The notes beneath the pieces are model-generated. The model was not told the DNA's origin and searched no databases. It was given only the letters and a program-made list of their open reading frames with translations. The position numbers and the translations under genes were made by a program. Of a DNA stretch of 64,000 nucleotides, positions 56,524 to 64,000 are shown one piece after another (position 1 is the first letter of the stretch; the number at the start of each line of letters is the position of its first letter). This DNA comes from Gordonia hongkongensis (GTDB lineage Bacteria; Actinomycetota; Actinomycetes; Mycobacteriales; Mycobacteriaceae): the NCBI RefSeq assembly GCF_023078355.1, contig NZ_CP095552.1, forward strand, positions 2,728,001 to 2,792,000, given 5' to 3'.

Positions 56524-56988
56524 ATGACCAACCCCATCGTCCGCAGTGCGGGCATCCTCATCGGACGCGTCGCTCTCGGCGTCATCTTCCTGGCTCACGG
56601 CCTGCAGAAGTTCCAGCAGAACGGCTGGACGGGACCGCAGACCGGGTTCGATATGATGGGTGTTCCGGCCGCGTCCTTCTCGGCGTTCGTCGTCACGTGG
56701 CTCGAAATCCTCGGTGGCATCGCCCTGATCGTCGGGCTGCTGACCCCGATCGTCGCCGCCCTGTTCACGCTGGACATGATCGGCGCGCTGTTCATCGCAC
56801 ACGTCGACAACGGCATCTGGGTCTCCGACGGTGGTTACGAGTTCGTGCTCGCCCTCGGTGCCGGCGCACTGCTGCTGGCCGTGATCGGCGCCGGACGTTT
56901 CAGCGTGGACGCCGCGCTGGGGTCGAAGGTCCGCTGGCTCGCCGCCGACGACACCCGGTCGCGCGACCTGGTCGGCACCTCGCGCTGA
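56524..56988 (+). CDS. DoxX-family membrane protein
   Basis: 154 residues with four helices. Family markers are GVIFLAHGLQKF at helix 1, FSAFVVTWLEILGGIALIVG and the C-terminal DGGYEFVLALGAGALLLAVIG. DoxX-like proteins support membrane redox/thiol stress handling in mycobacteria. The ribosome binding site is GAGGCGG. Controlled by the divergent MarR by inference. Confidence 0.88.
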   Translation: MTNPIVRSAGILIGRVALGVIFLAHGLQKFQQNGWTGPQTGFDMMGVPAASFSAFVVTWLEILGGIALIVGLLTPIVAALFTLDMIGALFIAHVDNGIWVSDGGYEFVLALGAGALLLAVIGAGRFSVDAALGSKVRWLAADDTRSRDLVGTSR

Positions 56989-57108
56989 CCCCGCTCCGCT
57001 ACCGGCGCCCGGTTCATGCGCCCCGGTCCGCCCACCCTGCGGACCGGGGCGTTCGCCGTCCGCGGTCCCGCCTACAGTCCCAGTAGCGCGTCGAGTGGAA
57101 TGAGAGAT

Positions 57109-57468
57109 ATGACCTGGCTGATGCTGATTGCGGCAATCGCCTCGGAGGTCGCGGCGACGTTGTCACTCAAGGGTTCACAGACCGAACCGATGCTGTACGC
57201 GGTGGTCGCTGTCGGTTACACGTTCGCGTTCATGCTCCTGGCCGCAGTCCTGAAGCGCGGCATGGGCATCGGCGTGGCCTACGGGATCTGGTCGGCGTCG
57301 GGCGTCGCACTCACCGCGGTACTGGCGACCTGGATCTTCGACGAGCCCTTCGGATTCCTGATGGGAATCGGCATCGTGTGCATCATGATCGGGGTTCTCC
57401 TCGTCGAGACCGGCCACCGGCCACCCGTCGACGAGGGCACCGACTCCGCCGCCGCTTCGGGGGTCTGA
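57109..57468 (+). CDS. SMR-family efflux subunit A
   Basis: 119 residues, four helices, with the essential glutamate in helix 1 (IASEVAATLSLKGS) and the SMR signature GIGVAYGIWSASGV. A polar C-terminal tail extends beyond helix 4. It is 2 bases from the second SMR gene. Paired unequal SMR subunits usually form heterodimers exporting cations or guanidinium-like compounds. Confidence 0.9.
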   Translation: MTWLMLIAAIASEVAATLSLKGSQTEPMLYAVVAVGYTFAFMLLAAVLKRGMGIGVAYGIWSASGVALTAVLATWIFDEPFGFLMGIGIVCIMIGVLLVETGHRPPVDEGTDSAAASGV

Positions 57469-57470
57469 CC

Positions 57471-57791
57471 GTGGGATATGTCTTCATCGTCGCCGCCATC
57501 GTCGCCGAGGTCACCGGGACCCTCGCGCTGCGTGCCGCCGCGACCGGTCGACCGGCCTTCTACGGAGTCGTCTTCCTCGGGTATTTGACGGCATTCGTCG
57601 CGTTGACCCTCGGGCTGCGGCACGGCGTACCCCTCGGTGTGGCGTACGGCATCTGGGCGGCGGCCGGGGTCGCAGCCACGGCCGTTGCCGCGCACTTCCT
57701 GTTCCGCGAACGCCTCAACCGACGCATGGTCGCCGGCATCGGGGTGATCATCGTCGGTGTGCTGCTCGTCGAACTGGGCGCGATGCACTGA
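57471..57791 (+). CDS. SMR-family efflux subunit B
   Basis: 106 residues from GTG 57471. It has the helix-1 glutamate (IVAEVTGTLALRAA) and GVPLGVAYGIWAAAGV. It forms the second half of a paired SMR transporter. The convergent yihY frame continues antisense across most of this gene, which is abnormal and suggests that the yihY stop has been lost or shifted. Confidence 0.9.
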   Translation: MGYVFIVAAIVAEVTGTLALRAAATGRPAFYGVVFLGYLTAFVALTLGLRHGVPLGVAYGIWAAAGVAATAVAAHFLFRERLNRRMVAGIGVIIVGVLLVELGAMH

Positions 57792-58966
57792 GTTCCGGCT
57801 TCGCTGATGTCGCGCCGCGAGCGCCGACGGTCAGCCGCGTTCTGGACCGGGGAGCGCGGGCCCGCCTCAGCGCCGGACTCGACGTCACGCGGGTTGTCGA
57901 AGGAGACGTCGATCTCCTGAAAACCCTTGTTGCGCTGCGCGAGAACCTGCGCCGAGTACGCCGCCTCGTCGCCCTTGGTCAGACTGACGTTGTCGGTGAA
58001 CGGGGTGAGCAGCGAACGTGGATAGAGCCGGTCGACGCGAACCGCGTTGGTCTCGAGACAGATGACGATCACGATCGACGACACGTAGAGGAAGGCGAGC
58101 AGGCCCAGCACGATCGCGAAGACGCCGTTGGTGGAGCTGGCGTTACCGATGACGTGCTGCACATAGACCGCGCCGAAGGTCTGGATGATCTGCCAGCAGA
58201 CCGCTGCCCCGAAGGCGCCCGGCAGTACGTCCCGGATCGACACGTCGCGCGCCGTGCCGATCCGAAAAGCCACGGTGAAGACCAGCGTGCTCAACGCCAC
58301 CGATCCGAGGATTGCCAGCCAGCGTCCGACGATGCCGAGTTCGAAGGCGGCCGAGACGCCGTTGACGACGGTCAGGCCGATGACCGCAACACCGATCGTG
58401 GACAACAACAGGAGGCCACGCAAACGGGCGAAGATCGGGTCGGGACGCTCGTTGCGCGGCACTGCCCAGATCGTGTTCATCGCGTTCTGGGCGGCGACGG
58501 CCACTCCGAGGCCGCCATACAGCGAGACGGCAACCCCGATGATGATGGCGGTGGCCCCGCCGCCGAGCTTCTCGGGTTCGCCCAACTGCCCACCGATCAC
58601 CGGGATCTGGCTCATCGCCGAGTCCAGGATGCGGTCTTGGAGGTCGGGGTTGTCGGCCAGGACGATCCCCAGCACCGTTGCGAACAGCAGCAACAGCGGG
58701 AACAACGAGATGAACGCGTAGTAGGCGCAGAGCGCGGCCAGGTAGGCGCCCTGATCGTCGACGAACTTGTAGATGACGGCAAGCGGGAAGCCGGTCGCCG
58801 GATGACGCCGCTGAAAACGGTCGACCCGCTCGGTCAACGACACCCGATCATCCTTCTCCTCGCCGGACCGTGCCTGTTCCCCGTTCCGTTGAACGAGTCG
58901 TTCACCGGGAGTTACCACGGTCGTGCCGACTTTAACCCGAGCACGAGACGTTTCGGGACACGTCAT
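57560..58966 (-). CDS. YihY/BrkB-type membrane protein with a read-through tail
   Basis: 468 residues as read. Residues 45-330 are the family core: about six helices with GAYLAALCAYYAFISLFPL near 73 and VIWQ-like helices to the VICLETNAVR end near 330. A normal cytoplasmic tail of 60-70 residues follows. The last roughly 75 residues (from CIAPSSTSS) are the antisense of the SMR B gene and have no helix or motif, so the true stop is likely near 57800 and has been lost by mutation or an indel. Function: YihY is an inner-membrane protein of unknown role, not RNase BN. Confidence 0.82.
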   Translation of the reverse strand: MTCPETSRARVKVGTTVVTPGERLVQRNGEQARSGEEKDDRVSLTERVDRFQRRHPATGFPLAVIYKFVDDQGAYLAALCAYYAFISLFPLLLLFATVLGIVLADNPDLQDRILDSAMSQIPVIGGQLGEPEKLGGGATAIIIGVAVSLYGGLGVAVAAQNAMNTIWAVPRNERPDPIFARLRGLLLLSTIGVAVIGLTVVNGVSAAFELGIVGRWLAILGSVALSTLVFTVAFRIGTARDVSIRDVLPGAFGAAVCWQIIQTFGAVYVQHVIGNASSTNGVFAIVLGLLAFLYVSSIVIVICLETNAVRVDRLYPRSLLTPFTDNVSLTKGDEAAYSAQVLAQRNKGFQEIDVSFDNPRDVESGAEAGPRSPVQNAADRRRSRRDISEAGTQCIAPSSTSSTPTMITPMPATMRRLRRSRNRKCAATAVAATPAAAQMPYATPRGTPCRSPRVNATNAVKYPRKTTP

Positions 58967-58978
58967 CGGATCGGGGGT

Positions 58979-60313
58979 TCACCGGAACGGATCGAAACCC
59001 GGGATGCCGAGGGCGCGGAAGGGTGTTCCCAGACGCCAATAGGCCAGCCCCGCCAGCCCGCGCGGGAAGTAGCGGTCGGTGGTCGTGACCGTCACCGACC
59101 CGTCCGCGTCGTCCGCATCCTGGAGGCGGTAGTCGCGATACGATCTGCCGAACCGGTTGTCGCGCAGACGAATACGAAGTCGATCCGGTCGTTGCGCGAG
59201 CACGATCTCACCGCGGTGCCGCGCATCCCACTCGAGCCGCTCCCAGACCGTCGCACTACTCGCGCGCTCACTGACCCGGGTCTCCGATTCGAACATCTCC
59301 TCACCGGCCCACTGTGGATCGGTAGGAAGGGGTTCGGCCGGCGACACGTCTACGGACGCGTTGGCCCACGAGGCACGGCCATCGCCGCGCGCCGAGCGTT
59401 CGAGCGTGTGGGCAACCGCCTCCGAGTAGGAGGTCAACCCCCCTTCCGGACGATCGATGATCGCGTCGACGGCTCGGTCGCGACAGACGGCGTCGCATTC
59501 GAGGGACTCGATCAGCGGTCGAGCGATCTTGCCGCGAATCGGCGTGACGAACCGGACCCAGCGGCTCGCCAGCGCCGGCGTGAGATACGGCAGTACCACC
59601 ATGACTCGAGGTCGAAGACCTGCGACCTCGGCATATACCTGCATCATGTCGCCGTACTCGAGGACGTCGGGACCGCCGATGTCCCAGGTCCTCGACGACG
59701 GGACGGTGGCGGTGGCGGCTTCCACGAGGTAATGCAGGGCGTCGTCGACCGCGATCGGTTGGATCTTGTTGTGCACCCACCGCGGCGTCGTCATCGCGGG
59801 TAGTCGCTCGGTGAGGTGCCGGATGAGTTCGAACGAGGCCGACCCCGAGCCGATCAGCGTCCCGGCCTGCAACGCGATGGTCTCGATCGGTGAGTCGATG
59901 AGGATGTCGCCGACCTCGGCGCGTGAGGCCAGATGTTCGGACAGGTCGGTGCCCGACGGATGGAGACCGCCGAGGTAGACGATGCGCGACACGCCGTTCT
60001 GCTGAGCCGCGGCCACCACATTCTCCGCGGCACGCCGCTCTTCGGCCGCGAAGTCCGCGTCGGTGCTCATCGAGTGGACCAGGTGGTAGACGACATCCAC
60101 ACCCGCGAAGGCCTTGACCAGCGAATCGCGATCAGACAGATCACCCCGAATCACCTCGGCCGTCGGATCAGACAACCACGGTGCGTCGGCGAGCTTCTCC
60201 GGTGTCCGCGCCAGTGCGCGCACACGGTGCCCGCGTGCCAACAACCGGGGCGCCAATCGGCCGCCGACGTAACCGGTCGCTCCGGTGACCAGACAGGTTC
60301 GCGACTCGTCCAC
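58979..60313 (-). CDS. Atypical SDR (NAD(P)H-binding) with C-terminal extension
   Basis: 444 residues. N-terminal extended/atypical SDR domain: TGATGYVGGRLAPRLL, RGDLSDRDSL, VYLGGLHPSG. The C-terminal 150 residues belong to a separate, less conserved domain that resembles DUF2867-type tails but is shorter than usual. Such proteins are mostly cytoplasmic oxidoreductases of unknown substrate. It ends 12 bases before the yihY start, same strand. Confidence 0.85.
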   Translation of the reverse strand: MDESRTCLVTGATGYVGGRLAPRLLARGHRVRALARTPEKLADAPWLSDPTAEVIRGDLSDRDSLVKAFAGVDVVYHLVHSMSTDADFAAEERRAAENVVAAAQQNGVSRIVYLGGLHPSGTDLSEHLASRAEVGDILIDSPIETIALQAGTLIGSGSASFELIRHLTERLPAMTTPRWVHNKIQPIAVDDALHYLVEAATATVPSSRTWDIGGPDVLEYGDMMQVYAEVAGLRPRVMVVLPYLTPALASRWVRFVTPIRGKIARPLIESLECDAVCRDRAVDAIIDRPEGGLTSYSEAVAHTLERSARGDGRASWANASVDVSPAEPLPTDPQWAGEEMFESETRVSERASSATVWERLEWDARHRGEIVLAQRPDRLRIRLRDNRFGRSYRDYRLQDADDADGSVTVTTTDRYFPRGLAGLAYWRLGTPFRALGIPGFDPFR

Positions 60314-60457
60314 CTGACTCCTCCGCTCTGGGGTGTTCCTCCAAGGCTAGGGAGCGAAGCCGCTCGGCGCCGTCGCCTCGGCGCGGTCGGTGCCGGATCG
60401 TTCTCCGTGGCCACGATTCGATAACGGCACGTTTGGCCGAGACCGAACCCAGACCAC

Positions 60458-60515
60458 CAGACCTGAATCCGACAGCCAGACCTTGATCGAAGTCTGGCGG
60501 TCGAGTTCAGGTCTG
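60458..60515. terminator. Nested palindrome after the NTF2-like gene
   Basis: Outer arms CAGACCTGAA (60458-60467) and TTCAGGTCTG (60506-60515) enclose inner arms CCAGAC (60476-60481) and GTCTGG (60492-60497). It sits just downstream of the NTF2-like stop and upstream of the SDR start, so it can end one transcript or regulate the other. The rest of the 206-base gap has no gene. Confidence 0.55.
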
Positions 60516-60519
60516 CCCG

Positions 60520-60957
60520 TCAGCTGTCGTTCGCGCCCGCCGGCGAATTCTCGAACCACAGGCACTCCTCCAGGAGGCCCGCGCTCTTCCAGCCATCCGC
60601 GGTCCGGACCATCGAATGGTGGTAGTTGCCGCCGCAGGTGCTGAGTTCGGGCATGCCGACGAAACGCATCGGGTTGTAGAACATGGCGCGGACGTCGGCC
60701 CGGTCTCCGTCGAACGTGTACTCGATGTTGGTGATGAAGTGCTGACTCACCGACACGAACGCGAAACTCTCCTCCAGCCACGCGGCGATCTCGTCCCGAG
60801 TGCCCGCCTGACCGTAGGGCGTCGACGAGTAGTCGACCACCGCCTCCGGGGTGAACACCGAGCGCCAGAGTTCCCAGTCCTTGGTGTCGACCGCTCGTGA
60901 GTACCGGTACAACGTGTCCGCGATGCCGAACCGGTCGCTGATCTCCTGCAGGTCCAT
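60520..60957 (-). CDS. NTF2/SnoaL-like protein
   Basis: 145 residues from ATG 60957. It has the cone-shaped NTF2-like fold pattern (DTLYRYSRAVDTKDWELWRSVFTPEAVVDY, then HFITNIEYTFDGDRADVRAMF). The His and Asp positions of SnoaL_4-type dehydratase/isomerases are present (D in 'AVDTKDW', H in 'SQHFI'). Function unknown. Confidence 0.88.
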   Translation of the reverse strand: MDLQEISDRFGIADTLYRYSRAVDTKDWELWRSVFTPEAVVDYSSTPYGQAGTRDEIAAWLEESFAFVSVSQHFITNIEYTFDGDRADVRAMFYNPMRFVGMPELSTCGGNYHHSMVRTADGWKSAGLLEECLWFENSPAGANDS

Positions 60958-61086
60958 CGTTCTCCCGTCCACCGGTATCGGTACGGGCAGCCCGTCGTGG
61001 CAGCGCCGAGACCGGCCGTCGCCGCCGACTATAGACACCAGTCCAGACGCTTGCCAGCGAAACCGCACCGGAGCGGGTGCCGCAAG

Positions 61087-61440
61087 TCAGGTCGATGCTG
61101 CGAGGTCGCGGACGACGCGGAGGTCGGCGACGAAGGCGTCGAAGGCCCGCTCGCGCTGATCCGTGGGTCCGCGGAGAATCGACGACGGGTGCACGGTCAC
61201 CACCACGAACTCGGAATGGTCGGGGCCGAGGTCTCCGTCGGCGCCGAGATCGAAGCGCTCGCCACGGTGTCGGGTGAGCCGGAAGTTGGTGCCCAGCAAG
61301 GCCTGTGCGGCCGTGGCACCCAGACACACGACAGCGGCCGGCCGGACCGACGAACGGTTCGTCGGCACGATCCTTCTGGTCACCGGGCTGTTCGCCGATG
61401 AACATGATCGTCGAACCGGGCGCGCCCACCCCACCGCGAC
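61087..61440 (-). pseudogene. UdgX (uracil-DNA binding protein) remnant with internal deletion
   Basis: The catalytic motif region TIMFIGEQPGDQ followed by FVGPAG is in one frame. After a few bases the C-terminal part (AVVCLGATAAQALLG, then VVTVHPSSILR) follows in another frame. In intact UdgX about 65 residues lie between these two parts, including the lysine/arginine loop, so the gene has lost its middle. The HPS motif remains. It cannot make a working protein. Confidence 0.75.
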
Positions 61441-61990
61441 ACCCGCCGCGGCCCCGGTGATCACCCGCGGCCCGCCCACCAGCAACGGGTCGAACCGGGA
61501 GTGGTTGCCGTCGACGCGTTTCCGGCCACGGCGGGACGACCATCCGTGGTGGGAGAGTTCGGACCGGATGCCCGTCTCGGTCACCGGGTTGTCGGGCCGA
61601 CCGGTCGCGAACGACGCGAGGTGCGCCTCGATGGACACCACGCGATCGGCGCCCAGCAGGATCAGCCAATGCGCCGCGCGCCCCTCGCTGTAGCGGTACG
61701 CGGAGCGTCGGATCACCCCGGACAGCCCGCGCGGCGGCGTGGACGTGCCGAAAACCGGTGGCAGAAAGGCATGTTCGTTCGATCGCTCGCGGGGCTGACG
61801 CTCGGGCTGGTCTTCGGGGACGGTCCAGTGGACGCCCGGGGCCGGTTCGACGGGCAGTTCGCGCGGAACCGCGGGGCGGTTTGCGGGATCCAGGTCGACG
61901 CCCCATCCGGGTATGCGGTCGACCAGTGCGGCGGTGTCGGGGTCGTGGGGGCGGTCTGCGGGATAGCGGGCACGGGTCCTCCTCTGCCGG
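61441..61990 (-). pseudogene. Remnant of a UdgX-linked hypothetical gene
   Basis: An open frame of about 180 codons with coding-like composition (RIPGWGVDLDPANRPAVPRE; SAYRYSEGRAAHWLILL; RPDNPVTETGIRSEL) but no clear start and no stop of its own. It runs directly into the out-of-frame udgX remnant. I remember similar proteins beside UdgX/alcohol dehydrogenase genes, but cannot name the family. Confidence 0.55.
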
Positions 61991-62360
61991 CGTCGGCAAC
62001 GATGATCGGCTTGATGCAGTCGTCGAGCTCCTCGGAGAAGATGCGGTAGCCCTCAGCGATGTGCTCGAAGCGGAATTCGATGCGTGACAATGTGTGAAAT
62101 ACCGTTGCGGATGTGGTCGAACAGTCTCGGCCACTGCCGTTTGACCGGGCACTGGTTCATGTTCGGGGTGAGTCCCTTGTTCATGGCGTCGCCGAACTTG
62201 ACCGCGCTGAACATCGGCCCGTACGCACCCATGACCGAAACGGTGCCGCCTTTGCGGACCGCATCGATGGCCCAGTTGAGGGCGATCGGTGACGCGCCTG
62301 CAGCTGGAACTTGGCCGCGGGGCCGCGGTAGACCATCGCGCACATCGTGTCTGGACTCAT
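61991..62360 (-). pseudogene. Zn-dependent alcohol/formaldehyde dehydrogenase fragment
   Basis: Only the C-terminal part is clear: ALNWAIDAVRKGGTVSVMG, NKGLTPNMNQCPVKRQWPR and HIAEGYRIFSEELDDCIKP, typical of glutathione-independent formaldehyde dehydrogenase-like ADHs. An extra C near 62075 splits the last two pieces. The N-terminal 250 residues with the zinc and most of the NAD site are missing; only a 16-codon stump (MCAMVYRGPAAK) precedes. Confidence 0.75.
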
Positions 62361-62488
62361 GCGCGTTCGGGTACCCCACAAATGCGGTACTAACCGCGCC
62401 GGCGGCGCGGTGCGCGCAGACCGGTGTAACGCGCGGGGGTGTAGAAAAGGAACCCGAATCCAGGACAGTCCTCGGGAGGAGATCGTCG

Positions 62489-63283
62489 ATGTCAATGGTG
62501 TCTTATGTGATCGCCGGTTCGGAGGCCAGCGGGGGAGCGGGCATCCAGGCCGACCTGCGCACCTTCGCACAGCTGGGTACCTATGGTGTCGGGACCATCA
62601 CCTGCATCGTGTCCTTCGACCCGAACAACGAGTGGTCCCATCGGTTCGTACCGATCGACTCCGGGGTGATCGCCGATCAGATCGAGGTGGCCACTGCCGC
62701 GCACGAACCCGAGGTCGTGAAGATCGGCATGCTGGGCACCCCGGCCACCATCTCCACGGTCGCGCAGGCGCTCGGCTCCCGACAGTGGCGAGACGTCGTC
62801 GTCGACCCGGTGCTGATCTGCAAGGGCCAGGAGCCCGGCGCCGCACTCGACACCGACAACGCCCTCCGCTCCGAGATCTTGCCGCTGGCCACCGTGGTGA
62901 CCCCCAATCTGTTCGAGGCCGCGACCTTGGCCGGCATGGACGAACTGACGTCCACCGACGACCTCGCCGAGGCGGCGCGGCGAATCCATGAACTCGGGCC
63001 GAAGGTCGTCGTCGTGAAGGGCGGGGTCGGACTCCCCGGCGATGAGGCGATCGACGTCGTCTTCGACGGCTACGAGGTCACCGTCCTGCGTGCCCCGAAG
63101 GTGGGCGACGAGCGGGTCTCCGGAGCCGGCTGCGTGTTCGCGGCCGCCACCACCGCCGAACTCACCAAGGGCGTAGGGGTCCTCGACGCGATCAGCACCG
63201 CCAAGCAATTCACCCACGACGGCATCGTCGGCCGTCTCGCCTCGAACGCACCGTTCGACGCCGTGTGGCACGGATCGAGGTGA
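62489..63283 (+). CDS. PdxK/ThiD-type pyridoxine (hydroxymethylpyrimidine) kinase
   Basis: 264 residues from ATG 62489 with a GGAGGA ribosome binding site. Ribokinase-fold motifs: AGSEASGGAGIQADLRTF near residue 8, VVDPVLICKGQE, and the anion hole GAGCVFAAATTAEL near 215, where a Cys replaces the general-base position as in Bacillus PdxK. It phosphorylates pyridoxine-type vitamers or HMP with ATP. A single gene. Confidence 0.9.
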   Translation: MSMVSYVIAGSEASGGAGIQADLRTFAQLGTYGVGTITCIVSFDPNNEWSHRFVPIDSGVIADQIEVATAAHEPEVVKIGMLGTPATISTVAQALGSRQWRDVVVDPVLICKGQEPGAALDTDNALRSEILPLATVVTPNLFEAATLAGMDELTSTDDLAEAARRIHELGPKVVVVKGGVGLPGDEAIDVVFDGYEVTVLRAPKVGDERVSGAGCVFAAATTAELTKGVGVLDAISTAKQFTHDGIVGRLASNAPFDAVWHGSR

Positions 63284-63403
63284 CCCAGGGGCGAGTGCTC
63301 GGTCGGCCCAGCCCGTCGGGTGTCAGCGGGCTTCTCCCCGGGTAGTCGAGCGACAGCCCGGCGGTCACCGTCACCGTCCGGGACGTCGTCCTGAGGAGAA
63401 TCC

Positions 63404-64000
63404 ATGTCCGAGACCGTCGCCGACATCGTGCTGCAACGCCTTCGGGAGTGGGGGGTCCGGCAGGTTTTCGGCTACCCCGGCGACGGCATCAACGGCCTGC
63501 TGTCGGCCTGGGTGCGCGCGGAGGACGATCCGCAGTTCGTGCAGTCGCGCCACGAGGAGATGAGCGCGTTCCGAGCCGTCGGGTACGCGAAATTCTCCGG
63601 TGAGGTCGGTGTATGTGCCGCGACCAGTGGTCCCGGCGGCATCCACTCATCGACCGGGCGATCCGGATCGCGCTCGCCGAACGCGCGCCGACGGCCCTGA
63701 TCTTTCCCTCGGATGTTCTCGACCTCACCTACGAGCCACCACGGCAGGCCTTCAAGCAGGTCCCGTCCAGCCTCGGGGTCACGTCGGCGACTCCCGCGCC
63801 GGAGCCAGACGCGGTCTCGCGTGCCGCCGAGATCCTCAATTCCGGGGAGCGGGTCGCGATGCTGGTCGGCCAGGGGGCACGGGGATGTGCGCCTGAGCTC
63901 ATCACGGTTGCGGACATCCTCGGCGCCGGTTGCGCGAAAGCCCTTCTCGGGCGAGATGTCCTCCCCGACACGCTGCCGTGGGTCACGGGATCCATCGGCC
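63404..64000 (+). pseudogene. ThDP-dependent pyruvate-oxidase-like gene, internal deletion, runs off the window
   Basis: The N-terminal PYR domain is normal (VADIVLQRLREWGVRQVFGY, with the catalytic Glu in QSRHEEMSAF, then ATSGPGGIH near residue 80). The frame then breaks. The text resumes, in the next frame, as LIDRAIRIALAERAPTALIF, which in intact proteins lies about 70 residues later. It continues open to the window edge. So the stretch between has been deleted and the frame lost. Confidence 0.78.

Noticed and set aside
60347..62152. A 601-codon minus-strand frame across the NTF2-like and udgX region
   Set aside because: It crosses an intact gene in another frame, and only a short UdgX motif segment in it is real, which belongs to the remnant described.

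Overview
The window is chromosomal DNA from a high-GC actinomycete of the mycolic-acid group (Mycobacteriales). Gordonia or a close relative is the best guess. The evidence is the codon use, a DUF3558 lipoprotein, WXG100/type VII-like proteins, an F420-type (LLM) oxidoreductase, a UdgX remnant, an ECF42-type sigma factor with its YCII partner, and many copies of a roughly 105-bp intergenic palindrome (here called REP). No rRNA, tRNA or CRISPR array was recognised.

Layout. (1) 1-7.1 kb is visibly AT-richer and looks like acquired DNA. It holds an HTH-ParA fusion with a small partner gene, then a McrB-like AAA+ ATPase and a PD-(D/E)XK nuclease on the minus strand, divergent from a beta-class (m4C-like) DNA methyltransferase with its own N-terminal HTH. 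The last three genes resemble LlaJI/BsuMI-type restriction-modification and are the best candidate for an under-described system. (2) 7.1-11.6 kb: a SAM methyltransferase, a membrane protein, a two-gene cassette (coiled-coil membrane protein plus UDG-fold protein), a DUF3558 lipoprotein and a WXG-like protein. (3) 11.9-19.5 kb: a polymorphic-toxin locus with two small partner genes, a giant RHS/YD protein with a WXG-like N-terminus, a proline-rich linker and a small C-terminal toxin, then a candidate immunity gene. (4) 19.6-26.6 kb: an M23 peptidase, a TetR regulator and a LivK / fused LivH-LivM-LivG / LivF uptake system. (5) 26.8-52.5 kb: backbone metabolism, including ArsR-VOC, a DUF2235 hydrolase, an M15 peptidase, YCII plus ECF sigma, an acyl-CoA synthetase, a crotonase, a glutathione peroxidase operon, a YedY-like enzyme with its reductase, PadR plus a membrane protein, an ABC exporter, a lone ketosynthase, a PAS-GGDEF-EAL protein, a sugar porter and a nitronate monooxygenase. 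(6) 52.5-54.2 kb: an IS110-family element inserted exactly inside one REP. (7) 54.2-64 kb: an SDR, an MmyB-like XRE regulator, MarR-DoxX, paired SMR subunits, YihY, an NTF2-like protein, a pyridoxine kinase, and a degenerate stretch (alcohol dehydrogenase, UdgX, pyruvate-oxidase-like) with internal deletions.

At least six genes are broken by one- or two-base shifts, mostly at homopolymers or a dinucleotide run. Either the strain is decaying here or the assembly carries indel errors. I list these genes as pseudogenes and describe the product they would encode. Starts were chosen from ribosome binding sites, overlaps and family alignment by eye. No database search was run.
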